Under the pieces are notes generated by a model. The model was not told the DNA's origin. It did not search any database and saw only the letters and a list, made by a program, of their open reading frames with translations. From positions 1 through 64,000 of the forward strand of contig CAJWBH010000014.1 in NCBI GenBank assembly GCA_913019975.1: a DNA stretch of 64,000 nt. Direction: 5' to 3'. Source of the stretch: Thalassolituus maritimus (lineage in GTDB: Bacteria > Pseudomonadota > Gammaproteobacteria > Pseudomonadales > Oceanobacteraceae). Positions 47,534-56,294 of this stretch are shown here, in pieces. The translations under genes and the position numbers were made by a program. Every line of letters begins with the position of its first letter. The stretch's first letter is position 1.

Positions 47534-49051
47534 ATGCTAAACGAATACCTTAAAAAAATACTCTCTTCCCGCGTCTATGACGTTGCTGAAGAGACGCCTG
47601 TCCATACTGCAACGTTTCTCAGTGAGCGACTGGAAAACCAGATATGGATTAAACGTGAAGACAAGCAGCCTGTGTATTCGTTCAAAATTCGTGGTGCTTA
47701 CAACAAGGTTGTGCAGCTGACTGACGAAGAGAAAGCGCGTGGAGTGATCGCTGCATCGGCGGGCAATCACGCTCAGGGTCTGGCGCTGGCTGCGAAAAAG
47801 CTTGGCATCAAAGCCGTGATTGTTATGCCGCGGACAACACCTGAAATTAAAGTGAAGTCTGTAAAAGCACGTGGCGCTCGCGTGATTCTGCATGGCGATG
47901 CGTTTGATGAAGCTTTTCAGTACTCCCAGAAGCTGGTCGAAGAAAAAGGCTATACCTACATCCATCCGTACGATGACCCGGAGACCATCGCTGGACAGGG
48001 AACGGTCGGTATGGAAATCCTGCGGCAGATGCCGGTTCGTCCGGATGCGATCTTTATTCCTGTCGGTGGTGGCGGGCTGATTGCAGGTGTTGCCGCTTAC
48101 ATCAAAGCGCTGGCTCCTGAAATCCGCATCGTAGGGGTTGAGAGCAGTGAATCGGCTTGTCTGGCCGCTGCACTTGCTGCTGGCAGTCGCGTGGTTCTTC
48201 CTGAAGTAGGTATCTTCGCCGACGGTGTCGCGGTCGCACAGATTGGAGAAAATACCTGGGAAGTCTGCAAAGACTATGTTGACGAGGTGATCACCTGCAC
48301 ACCGGATGAAATCTGCGCAGCGATCAAAGATACCTTTGATGATACCCGCGCCGTCAGCGAACCTGCCGGAGCCCTGGCGATTGCCGGTCTGAAAAAGTAC
48401 ATCGAGCGTGAGCAGTGTAAGAATAAAAATCTGGTTGCCATCCTCAGCGGTGCCAACGTGAATTTCGATCGTATGCGCTACATCTCGGAAGTTGCTGAGA
48501 TCGGTGAAGGTCGTGAAGTTATTCTTGCGGTCACCATTCCCGAAGAGCCGGGAAGCTTTCAGCGTTTCTGTAGCCTTCTGGGGAAATCACCAATCACCGA
48601 GTTTAACTATCGTTACAGTCGCGATGATGAGGCGCAGATTTACGTCGGCGTAAAAGTCTCTGACGAGCCGGGTTCGCGTAAAGCACTGGTCTCGGACCTT
48701 GAGGCTGAGGGCTATACGCTGATGGATATTACCGATGATGAAGTGGCGAAATACCATATCCGTCATATGGTCGGTGGTCACGCACCTGCGTCTGTTACCG
48801 ATGAGCGGGTCTATCGCTTTGAGTTCCCGGAGCGCCCGGGGGCCTTGCTGAACTTCCTTAAAAAACTCGGTAAGCGTTTTAACATTTCACTGTTTCACTA
48901 TCGCAATCATGGTGCTGCTTACGGCCGTGTCTTGGTCGGCCTGCAGATTTCTGATGATAAACGTGAACAGCTTCAGGGATATCTTGAAGAACTCGGCTAT
49001 CGTTACTGGGATGAGACAGACAATACGGCTTATCAGCGCTTTTTGCGTTAA
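47534..49051 (+). CDS. ilvA: Biosynthetic threonine ammonia-lyase
   Basis: Deaminates threonine to 2-oxobutanoate, committing carbon to isoleucine. The 505-residue protein starts at the ATG 47534 (MLNEYLKKILSSRVYDVAEE). The PLP lysine is in SFKIRGAYNK and the phosphate loop is PVGGGGLIAGVA. The C terminus has two ACT-like regulatory domains (EEPGSFQRFCSLLG and ERPGALLNFLKKLG), which marks the isoleucine-feedback-inhibited biosynthetic form, unlike the short catabolic enzyme. Confidence 0.97.
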   Translation: MLNEYLKKILSSRVYDVAEETPVHTATFLSERLENQIWIKREDKQPVYSFKIRGAYNKVVQLTDEEKARGVIAASAGNHAQGLALAAKKLGIKAVIVMPRTTPEIKVKSVKARGARVILHGDAFDEAFQYSQKLVEEKGYTYIHPYDDPETIAGQGTVGMEILRQMPVRPDAIFIPVGGGGLIAGVAAYIKALAPEIRIVGVESSESACLAAALAAGSRVVLPEVGIFADGVAVAQIGENTWEVCKDYVDEVITCTPDEICAAIKDTFDDTRAVSEPAGALAIAGLKKYIEREQCKNKNLVAILSGANVNFDRMRYISEVAEIGEGREVILAVTIPEEPGSFQRFCSLLGKSPITEFNYRYSRDDEAQIYVGVKVSDEPGSRKALVSDLEAEGYTLMDITDDEVAKYHIRHMVGGHAPASVTDERVYRFEFPERPGALLNFLKKLGKRFNISLFHYRNHGAAYGRVLVGLQISDDKREQLQGYLEELGYRYWDETDNTAYQRFLR

Positions 49052-49137
49052 TACGCCAGTGTCGTGATACAAGTTCACCTTGTGGGGCTGGCAGAGGAGT
49101 TTAGACTGCTTCGCTGCTGCCTCAAGCCGGATTTTTT

Positions 49138-49854
49138 ATGTTAGCTGCTTTTCGAATCGTCTTTTTAGCCCTTTATTTCCCTATTGTGTGCCTGCTTGGG
49201 CTTCTGATTTGTATTATTCGACCATTCAACCGGAATAACAGTCGTATTATTGCCATAATATTTTCCTGGGCACGATTCGTAATGAATGTTCGTGTGGATG
49301 TTCGCAACCGACCTGAGGACAGCATTCAAGGGATTTACGTTGCGAATCACCAGAGCACCCTTGATATGTACATGTACGGCGAAAGCCTGCCGGATGACAT
49401 GGCGATCCTTGGTAAGCACAGCCTGATGTACATTCCTTTGTTCGGTGTATTGTTCTGGTTGGCGGGCAATATCTTTATTAATCGCGGCGATCGTTCCAAA
49501 GCGCGCGGAGCGATGGAAGAAGCCGCAACGATTGTTCGCGAAAAGGGCTGCAGTGTGTATATGTTCCCAGAAGGCACCCGTAGCAATGGCAGAGGCCTTT
49601 TACCTTTTAAAAGTGGAGCCTTTATTCTGGCAATTGAGGCCGGTTTGCCGATTGTTCCCGTCTGTGCAAGTAGCACTCATAAAAATATCGACCTGAAGCG
49701 CTGGCGCGCAGGTGAGTGCCGTCTGGTGCAGCTACCGGCGATCAGCACCGAAGGCCTGACCCGCGACGATGCTAAGCGCCTTGCCGATGAGGTCCAGGCC
49801 CTCATGGCAGCACAGATCGATCAGATGGATGCAGACATAGCGCAGGGGCGGTAG
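49138..49854 (+). CDS. plsC: 1-acyl-sn-glycerol-3-phosphate acyltransferase
   Basis: Converts lysophosphatidic acid to phosphatidic acid at the inner membrane. The 238 residues begin with one or two hydrophobic helices, then the catalytic NHQSTLD (HX4D) and substrate motif FPEGTRS. It is convergent with the Smr gene, with 4 bp between the stops. Confidence 0.95.
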   Translation: MLAAFRIVFLALYFPIVCLLGLLICIIRPFNRNNSRIIAIIFSWARFVMNVRVDVRNRPEDSIQGIYVANHQSTLDMYMYGESLPDDMAILGKHSLMYIPLFGVLFWLAGNIFINRGDRSKARGAMEEAATIVREKGCSVYMFPEGTRSNGRGLLPFKSGAFILAIEAGLPIVPVCASSTHKNIDLKRWRAGECRLVQLPAISTEGLTRDDAKRLADEVQALMAAQIDQMDADIAQGR

Positions 49855-49858
49855 CCCT

Positions 49859-50443
49859 TCAGTAGACTCTGCCTTTGCTGAATTGCTCTCGTGCCTGCTG
49901 CTTCTTACGCTCACTCTTTTTCAGCAATACATAGAAAGCACCTGCGCCACCATTTTGCGGCTGAGCGGTATGGAAGGCCTGAACGTCTTCCAGCTCTTCA
50001 AGCCAGAAAACCAGATAACTCTTCAATACTGCGGGGTCACCTTCATTGCGATCGCCCTTACCGGGCATGATCAGGACACTTCTGAGATCGGCGCCTATGC
50101 AGTCGTTAACGAAGCGATAGACTTCTCGCCTGGCCTCTTCGATCGTTCGACGGTGGAGGTCGAGGCGGGCTTCAATTTCGTATTTTCCCAAACGTAGCTT
50201 TCGGAATACGCCGTCCTGAATACCCGGACGTTTAAAGCCGAGCACATCGTGCGGGCCCACTCTTGGAACCTCGCTGGCACGCAGGTGGTTTTTGTCGCTC
50301 GCTGTCTCCTGAGATACAGCCGCTGAGCGGCGCGCAGCAACATTGTTGTCTTTCTGATCACGACGAAGGGGGACGCGCTCCTGCGTTTGCAGCTTCTTGA
50401 CCCCCTGCATCTCTTGCAGAAAGAGCTCATCTTCTTCAGTCAT
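49859..50443 (-). CDS. Smr-domain protein (putative endonuclease)
   Basis: A 194-residue cytosolic protein with a C-terminal Smr domain showing LDLHRRTIEEARREVYRFV and the nucleic-acid loop IMPGKGDRNEGD. Proteins of this stand-alone type (SmrA/YdaL) have nuclease activity in some species. The ATG at 50443 was chosen because CGGAGGATG precedes it; an upstream GTG-like extension to 50491 lacks a ribosome site. The N-terminal 90 residues are charged and probably flexible. Confidence 0.9.
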   Translation of the reverse strand: MTEEDELFLQEMQGVKKLQTQERVPLRRDQKDNNVAARRSAAVSQETASDKNHLRASEVPRVGPHDVLGFKRPGIQDGVFRKLRLGKYEIEARLDLHRRTIEEARREVYRFVNDCIGADLRSVLIMPGKGDRNEGDPAVLKSYLVFWLEELEDVQAFHTAQPQNGGAGAFYVLLKKSERKKQQAREQFSKGRVY

Positions 50444-50551
50444 TTTTACATCCTCCGGGGCAGCGACAAATCTTTGCAATGTCGGACACAAATATTAGGC
50501 TGTGACGCCTAGTATAACCTGATAATAAGCACCGCATCACAGGATCGATTT

Positions 50552-51190
50552 ATGAAAATGCCCACTCCCATTGCCCGCTTTCAACGCTCCCTGAGCCTTG
50601 TTGCCTGCGGTGTACTTATGACGACTGCTCAAGCCTGGGGGTTTGACGATCGTCAGAAGAAGGTCGATTGGGAAAGCTCACTGAATCTGTCCGATGAGCA
50701 GCAGGAGCAGATTGATGCGATTGAAGATAAGTATCGGGATCGCTTTCGTGAGATGAAGCCCAGTGAGGCCGCAGGCAAAGAGCGCCGTGAGCAGCGTCAG
50801 GACCTCTACGTACAGATGCGTGAAGAAATCCGTTCGGTTCTGACTGACGAGCAACAAGCCATCGCGGAAGAGCAGGTTCGCAAGCGTGAAAAAGAAGGTC
50901 GTGAAGAGCACCTTGAACGCCTTTCCCGGAAACTTGACCTGACGAGTGAGCAGAAATCAGAGCTCGAAGAAAAGTTATCTTCCTGCTCTGAAGAAGAATG
51001 GCCAGTCAGTATGAAAATGCGCGAGAAAGACCGCCGTGATTTTGAAAAAGCAGTGAAGTCGGTTCTCACAGACGAGCAGAAGAAAAAATGGCGCAAGATG
51101 CAGCGTGAAGAGCGGGATAAGTGGCGTCACCACGACATGGATCGCCTTAAGGACAAGCGCGGCGAGAAAGATCAGGAAGAGGGTGAGTAA
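50552..51190 (+). CDS. Exported Spy/CpxP-like protein with four LTxxQ-type motifs
   Basis: A 212-residue, highly charged helical protein with a signal peptide (about 1-29, ending AQAWG). Four LTxxQ-like motifs are visible: LSDEQQEQI, LTDEQQAIA, LTSEQKSEL and LTDEQKKKW. Spy and CpxP carry two each, so this looks like a tandem duplication of that module. Such proteins act as periplasmic chaperones or dampers of envelope stress. The C terminus is very rich in Lys, Arg, Glu and Asp. It is probably monocistronic, with a terminator behind it. Confidence 0.78.
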   Translation: MKMPTPIARFQRSLSLVACGVLMTTAQAWGFDDRQKKVDWESSLNLSDEQQEQIDAIEDKYRDRFREMKPSEAAGKERREQRQDLYVQMREEIRSVLTDEQQAIAEEQVRKREKEGREEHLERLSRKLDLTSEQKSELEEKLSSCSEEEWPVSMKMREKDRRDFEKAVKSVLTDEQKKKWRKMQREERDKWRHHDMDRLKDKRGEKDQEEGE

Positions 51191-51211
51191 CTCAAGAGCG
51201 AATAATATAAG

Positions 51212-51234
51212 AAGGGGCGGTTAACGCCCCTTTT
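51212..51234 (+). terminator. Intrinsic terminator after Spy/CpxP-like gene
   Basis: AAGGGGCG-GTTAA-CGCCCCTT is an 8 bp perfect stem with a five-base loop followed by TT. It may also serve the convergent DUF481 gene. Confidence 0.8.
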
Positions 51235-51285
51235 CAATGGTGAATGGTTTACTGTTCAGGCTTCAGTGCTTAGAAGCTGCAAACC

Positions 51286-51993
51286 TCAGAAGCTGTAAAC
51301 CAGGGTAACGCCGAATTCAGTATCGGTGTTTTCAGTACCTTCCGGCACTTCTTCCACATGCTTCACCTTATAAGTCAGCTTCGATGCAAGGCTACCGCTG
51401 AGCTGGCTCTGAAGACCCGTTTCTGACTTGTAGATAGAATTGTCGCTGCCGATTTCTGCAGTGAAGTTTTCAATAAAGCTTACGCCTTCGCGGATTTGCC
51501 AGTCGTAGCTCAGAGCCAGACGCCCAATGGCTTCTTCCTGAATCTCATCACTTTCTTTCAGTTTGTCGCGACGATAACCCGGACCGGCCTCAAGGTTCAG
51601 CTCCATGGTGTCGTTTTTCAGAACGCGATAACCATAGTTCACCGATACTGTGCTCTGGTACGTATAACCGCTGAAGCGCGCACGCTCCTGCTGCGCAACG
51701 ATGGCCATATAGGAGTGTTCAGTAAAGTTACGGTCAAACTGAGTGAGAGCGCTGTACTTTTCTTTTGACTTAACACCGTCTTCTTCACTGGTCAGGGCTT
51801 CCAACTTCAATGTGGTATCCCAGACTTCACCGGTGCGCTTTGCCATGAAGTTAGCGTTGATGCTCTGGGTGTCTGTGTTACCTGAAGTGAAAATGGTACC
51901 GAGTTCGGCGGCGCCATCCCACGAAGGTTCTGCAGCCATTGCTGCGGTTGGAGCGATAACGATGGCCGCTACCAGTGCGTGCTTACGAAGCAT
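51286..51993 (-). CDS. DUF481-family outer-membrane protein
   Basis: A 235-residue protein with a signal peptide (about 1-20) and amphipathic beta strands ending in Phe (FGVTLVYSF), the usual end of an outer-membrane barrel. The start of the mature part (WDGAAELGTIFTSGNTDTQS) is the DUF481 signature. The family resembles salt-induced outer-membrane proteins (YdiY), whose ligand is unknown. It stands alone, convergent with the Spy-like gene. Confidence 0.88.
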   Translation of the reverse strand: MLRKHALVAAIVIAPTAAMAAEPSWDGAAELGTIFTSGNTDTQSINANFMAKRTGEVWDTTLKLEALTSEEDGVKSKEKYSALTQFDRNFTEHSYMAIVAQQERARFSGYTYQSTVSVNYGYRVLKNDTMELNLEAGPGYRRDKLKESDEIQEEAIGRLALSYDWQIREGVSFIENFTAEIGSDNSIYKSETGLQSQLSGSLASKLTYKVKHVEEVPEGTENTDTEFGVTLVYSF

Positions 51994-52069
51994 ATTTGGA
52001 TATTCCTTGATACGACTGTATTCGGTTGCAGAATAGCGAGTGACTATGACAGGTTCAATACTTCATAGT

Positions 52070-52885
52070 TCACATATCAAGGTTTCGGGGTGTTTCAGAG
52101 TTCCAGTCTTTAAGTCCGTAACGCTCAAGTATTTCTGCAAGTCGACCAGACTCTCGCAAGCGTCGGATGCCGGTATCCAGCTGGCGAGTGTATGTCTCAG
52201 ACTTGTCAGGCGTCGCAGGTGAGCAGGCAATATATAACTCATCGGCAACGCCGATGTTGCCTGCGGGTTGTACTGCGCCCTCCATACCGAGCGTAGCGAC
52301 TGTGTAGTTGACCACAGTGGCCGAACCCACAATGGCATCAATACGGCCAGACAGAAGTTTCTGCAGGTTTTTCTCCAGTGCGTTATCGCCCTTCATTAAC
52401 TGCACCCGGCTACCGGGAGAGCCGTCGCGGATGGCCATTGCTATATGTTCATCGACAGCACCCTGGTCATAGGAGTAGCCGCCAATGACGCCCAAACGGA
52501 TGTTGCTCAGCTGACTGGGAGAGTGATATGTCCACGGGTTTCCAGAGCGGGTGTAAAACGTACTCTGATCAAGCCCCAGTGAAAGAGAATGAAATACAAA
52601 GTCGGGAACTTCTTCTGGTAACGCACCAAGTATGCAGTCGATGTTTCCTGAACGAGCTTCACTGATGGCCCGTTCCCAGGGAATCGTTGAGTAATCGACC
52701 TGATGACCTTCGCTATTCCAGATTTCGTTCGCGAGTTCGACGATGTAGCCGGGTTTATCACTGCCGGGTGTCGCGTTGTAGGGGGGCCAGATATCGGCTC
52801 TCAGGCTGATGGTGTCTGCACTGGCCTGATACACACTTAGTGCACCGGTAAGTGCGGTCATTGCGATGGATAACGCGCGTCTCAT
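52070..52885 (-). CDS. Periplasmic solute-binding protein family 3
   Basis: A 271-residue periplasmic binding protein of the amino-acid type. The second ATG (52885) was chosen because GGAGG lies 5-6 bp upstream; it gives a signal peptide ending near ASA. The family N-terminal motif is LRADIWPPYNA, followed by GYIVELANEIW and IDCILGALPEE. No ABC permease or ATPase genes are beside it, so it may instead feed a sensor or be an orphan, as is common for such proteins in marine bacteria. Confidence 0.85.
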   Translation of the reverse strand: MRRALSIAMTALTGALSVYQASADTISLRADIWPPYNATPGSDKPGYIVELANEIWNSEGHQVDYSTIPWERAISEARSGNIDCILGALPEEVPDFVFHSLSLGLDQSTFYTRSGNPWTYHSPSQLSNIRLGVIGGYSYDQGAVDEHIAMAIRDGSPGSRVQLMKGDNALEKNLQKLLSGRIDAIVGSATVVNYTVATLGMEGAVQPAGNIGVADELYIACSPATPDKSETYTRQLDTGIRRLRESGRLAEILERYGLKDWNSETPRNLDM

Positions 52886-52922
52886 CATCGCCTCCACATT
52901 GGGCTGCAATCGATCGTTTCTG

Positions 52923-53282
52923 TCAGGAGCGAGGTAGTTTTTTGTCGATACGTCCCAGCAAAAAATCTTTCAGCATTACCCAGTCACCCATGAAGCTCCA
53001 TAAAGGATAGCGGAAAGTGGCAGGTTTATTGTGTTCGAAGAAGAAATGTCCGATCCAGGCAAAGGCATAACCAGCTACCAGAGCCATCGGAATGTACTGG
53101 AAATTCCCACTGGTCAGTGAAAACAACAGAACACCCAAGCCAATCGAGCTGCCAATGTAGTGCAGGCTGCGGCAGGTGGAGTTCCGATGCTCAGAGAGAT
53201 AATAAGGATAAAACTCACTAAAGCTCGTGAATCTGTGATCTTTGCTGATAGCGCTTTCGCTGTTTTTTGTTTGTGTACTCAT
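52923..53282 (-). CDS. DUF962/Mpo1-like membrane protein
   Basis: A 119-residue protein with the DUF962 pattern: FSEFYPYYLSEHRNSTCRSL with conserved His, two hydrophobic helices, and HFFFEHNKPATFRYPLWSFM. The yeast homologue Mpo1 is a dioxygenase in alpha-oxidation of 2-hydroxy fatty acids, and the conserved His residues could bind iron. Its role in bacteria is unknown. The ATG at 53282 follows AGGAGAGG; a GTG at 53291 would add three residues. Confidence 0.85.
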   Translation of the reverse strand: MSTQTKNSESAISKDHRFTSFSEFYPYYLSEHRNSTCRSLHYIGSSIGLGVLLFSLTSGNFQYIPMALVAGYAFAWIGHFFFEHNKPATFRYPLWSFMGDWVMLKDFLLGRIDKKLPRS

Positions 53283-53595
53283 GATGGCCACCTCTCCTCG
53301 TTATTATTATTGGCAGGCGGGTTTTCCGCACATTGCAAAATAACGTCATTACCAGTGTTACCCACAGGGCGCGGTGCGCCAAATCCCGAACTTATCGGGC
53401 CATAAAGAGGCAAACTTAACTCACAGTATAGACAATTTGACCCCAGAGGAAAATAAACGTCCTGATCGTCCGGTTGGTTCAGATTAAATTTCAATGAATG
53501 AACAGACACATCTGAACCTTCAGCTATGCTGGAAGTCTTCCCTGATCCGGGGCATGACCCGGATAAATTCTGGTGCGATGACGAGGTGGAATGGA
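53283..53595. other. Intergenic region between Mpo1-like and PHA depolymerase genes
   Basis: About 313 bp with divergent promoters expected. The only clear structure is an inverted repeat at 53476-53518. If phaZ began at the upstream ATG 53494 this repeat would overlap its coding region, but the family N terminus favours 53596. Confidence 0.6.
53476..53518. repeat. 9 bp inverted repeat in phaZ leader
   Basis: GGTTCAGAT (53476-53484) and ATCTGAACC (53510-53518) are a perfect inverted repeat with a 25 bp spacer, about 80 bp upstream of the predicted phaZ start. It may be a regulator site or an mRNA hairpin. Confidence 0.6.
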
Positions 53596-54816
53596 ATGCT
53601 CTACACAATCAATGCCCACGTAATGAATGCGCTACGCCCGATGCATGTGGCGGCACGCCTGTCCCGGCAGATGTTTTACCAACCCTGGAACCCGATGAAT
53701 TATGGTTGGTATCTGCGCACTGTTCGTGCCTCGCTTGAACTGGTTGAGCGTTTAACGGATTTCTATGAAAAACCGGAATGGAGACTCGATACGACACGTA
53801 TTGATGGCCGTGAAGTGGGCATCGAGTATTGCAGTGTCGTTGAAAAGCCTTATTGCGATCTGGTTCATTTCCGCCGTCGGAAGCGTGGCCTTGAACAGCC
53901 TAAGCTGCTGATCGTAGCGCCACTGTCCGGACACTTTTCCACCTTGTTGCGGGGGACAGTTGCTGAGTTTTTACCAGATCATGAGGTCTACATCACCGAC
54001 TGGTTGAATGCTCGTGATGTTCCGCGTTCTAAAGGTGAATTCAGTTTTGATGATTATGTCGATTATCTGATCGAATTTCTGGAGTTCCTTGGCCCGGATA
54101 CTCACGTTCTGGCAGTGTGTCAGCCCTGTGTTCCGGCACTTGTCGCGGCGAGTGTTATGTCAGAGCAGGGCAGCAAAGCGGTACCCAAGTCCATGACCTT
54201 AATGGGCGGGCCGATTGATGTGCGTATCAGCCCGACAGAAGTGAACGACTATGCCTCGGGTAAAGATCTTGAGTGGTTCGAAGATAATGTGATCTGCCAC
54301 GTGCCGGATGGCTTTGCGGGTCGGGGCCAGTCGGTATATCCCGGTTTTATCCAGTTGTCTGGATTTATGTCGATGAATATGGATAACCACGTCAGTAAGC
54401 ACTTTAAGTTCTTCACTGACCTGGTGAAGGGCGATGGAGACAGCGCAGAAGCGCACAGAGAATTTTACAACGAGTACCTCGCGGTGATGGATATGCCGGC
54501 CCGCTATTACCTCGATACCATCCGCAAAGTATTCCTGGAGTATCAGCTGCCTGAAGGCACGATGGAGTATCGCGGAAAAGTCATTGATCTGAAGGCCATT
54601 AAAGATATGGCTTTGATGACGATTGAGGGCGAGCTCGATGATATCACCGGTAAAGGGCAGACCGCTTGCGCGTTGGATCTTTGTGCCGGTATTCCCGACA
54701 AAATGAAAATTCACCGCGAGGAGCCGGGTGTAGGCCATTACGGTATTTTTAACGGTCGTAAATTCCGCGAGAGCATTGCCCCTGCCGTTAAGGCCTTTAT
54801 GACCAAGTACAGCTGA
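53596..54816 (+). CDS. phaZ: Intracellular polyhydroxyalkanoate depolymerase
   Basis: Degrades stored PHA granules. The 406-residue protein has the alpha/beta-hydrolase fold of the PhaZ1 family, with APLSGHFSTLLRGTV near the oxyanion region and a Cys nucleophile in place of Ser in VLAVCQPCVPAL (Cys175). The C-terminal PHB depolymerase domain contains the catalytic His in GVGHYGIFNGRKFR. The start at 53596 gives the typical MLYTIN...LRP N terminus and has GAGGTGGA upstream. A nearby thiolase and acyl-CoA ligase fit storage-lipid metabolism. Confidence 0.9.
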   Translation: MLYTINAHVMNALRPMHVAARLSRQMFYQPWNPMNYGWYLRTVRASLELVERLTDFYEKPEWRLDTTRIDGREVGIEYCSVVEKPYCDLVHFRRRKRGLEQPKLLIVAPLSGHFSTLLRGTVAEFLPDHEVYITDWLNARDVPRSKGEFSFDDYVDYLIEFLEFLGPDTHVLAVCQPCVPALVAASVMSEQGSKAVPKSMTLMGGPIDVRISPTEVNDYASGKDLEWFEDNVICHVPDGFAGRGQSVYPGFIQLSGFMSMNMDNHVSKHFKFFTDLVKGDGDSAEAHREFYNEYLAVMDMPARYYLDTIRKVFLEYQLPEGTMEYRGKVIDLKAIKDMALMTIEGELDDITGKGQTACALDLCAGIPDKMKIHREEPGVGHYGIFNGRKFRESIAPAVKAFMTKYS

Positions 54817-54918
54817 CCTGCCGGCCGGATCCATGCGGGTCCGGCTCAATGGCTCGCTTTCATTGCCCTTGCTATCATGAGCCTTCCTATGTGACGGGTT
54901 CTACAGGATGAACTGCTC

Positions 54919-56244
54919 ATGACAGACGCTTCTCACCGGTCAGGCCTGACCGATGATATCTACGAAAAACTGGTTAATGACGAAGACGCCCGCGCCTGTA
55001 AGTCGATTCCTGAAAGCGCATGTCAGGAAGTCCCCGGCAATTTCCTCAAAACCTTGCTCAGTATGTTTTTCTCCAAGCTGGGTGATGCACTGGTCAATCC
55101 TAAAATTACCTTACCCTGGTTAATGCAGTCAGTCGGCGCTCCTGCGTGGATGCTCGGCTGGTTGGTGCCGATTCGTGAGTCGGGTTCGATGTTGCCACAG
55201 CTGGCCATCGCCAGTGTCGTACGCACCATGGCTATCCGTAAATGGATGTCGGTTCTGGGCAGTGCACTGCAGGCACTGGCGGTGTTGGGTATTGCAGCCG
55301 TCGCCTTCTCGCTGGAAGGAGCATCGGCAGGTTGGGCGATGCTGGTGTTAGTCGTTGTCTTCAGTCTGTCACGGGGGCTGAGTTCTGTCGCATCCAAGGA
55401 CGTTCTGGGTAAGACGATTCCAAAAGCCCGGCGCGGAACCCTGAATGGCTGGGCCGAGACAGCTGCGGGGCTGATTACGTTGACGGTTGCGTTATTACTG
55501 ATCAGCGGGGTGCTGGGAGAAGGCTCAACAACTCTCTACGCCACTGGTTTTGCTCTGGCAGCCCTGATGTGGGTGATTGCTGGTGGCGTTTATGCCGGAA
55601 TTAATGAATTTCCGGGAGAGACAGACGGTGGGAACAATGGACTCAAGGAAGCCTTTGCCAGACTGTCGTTACTGAAAACCGACGCACCTTTCCGGCGTTT
55701 CTTATTGTCCCGTTCTTTACTTCTTTGTTCAGCGCTCACGGCGCCTTTTATTGTAGTTCTTGCTCATCAGGAACTGGATGCGGCGATCAGTATGCTGGCT
55801 CTGTTTATGGCCGCTAGTGGTGCGGGCAGCCTGGTGTCAGGGCGCTTCTGGGGGCGCTTCGCGGATGTCTCCAGTCGCCTTGTCATGGTTCGTGCGGGGA
55901 TGATGTCTGCGGCTGTCGGTGGAGTGATATTTCTTATCGGAGCATTCCGAACCGAGTGGCTTTCAGAAATCTGGGTACTACCTCTGTTGTATTTTGTATT
56001 GAGTATCGCCCATCAAGGGGTTCGTCTGGGAAGAAAGACGTATGTGGTCAACCTCGGTGAAGGCAATAAGCGCACGGATTATGTATCTGTGGGCAACACA
56101 CTAATTGGCGTTATGTTGCTTATGACAGGGTTTATCAGTCTGCTGGAGCCGCTGATCGGTGTCAGTGGCGTTATCCTGATACTGTCATTTATGGGGATGG
56201 CGGGTAGTTGGATGGCTATAAAATTACCCGAAGTTGAAGGCTGA
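54919..56244 (+). CDS. Major facilitator superfamily transporter
   Basis: A 441-residue inner-membrane protein with 10-12 hydrophobic helices after a cytoplasmic N-terminal stretch of about 40 residues. The loop DVLGKTIPKARRGTLNGWAE between helices resembles the MFS A motif region in position. No substrate is suggested by motifs or neighbours. A 9 bp inverted repeat spans its stop codon. Confidence 0.78.
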   Translation: MTDASHRSGLTDDIYEKLVNDEDARACKSIPESACQEVPGNFLKTLLSMFFSKLGDALVNPKITLPWLMQSVGAPAWMLGWLVPIRESGSMLPQLAIASVVRTMAIRKWMSVLGSALQALAVLGIAAVAFSLEGASAGWAMLVLVVVFSLSRGLSSVASKDVLGKTIPKARRGTLNGWAETAAGLITLTVALLLISGVLGEGSTTLYATGFALAALMWVIAGGVYAGINEFPGETDGGNNGLKEAFARLSLLKTDAPFRRFLLSRSLLLCSALTAPFIVVLAHQELDAAISMLALFMAASGAGSLVSGRFWGRFADVSSRLVMVRAGMMSAAVGGVIFLIGAFRTEWLSEIWVLPLLYFVLSIAHQGVRLGRKTYVVNLGEGNKRTDYVSVGNTLIGVMLLMTGFISLLEPLIGVSGVILILSFMGMAGSWMAIKLPEVEG

Positions 56245-56261
56245 GACAGGCGTTCAACTTC
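56230..56261. terminator. Stem-loop at the end of the MFS gene
   Basis: GAAGTTGAA and TTCAACTTC form a perfect 9 bp stem with a 14-base loop spanning the MFS stop codon. There is no immediate T tract, so termination activity is uncertain. The next gene is convergent. Confidence 0.4.
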
Positions 56262-56294
56262 AGGTGTTCAGTCTGGCTTTATCTCAGGGCCGGT

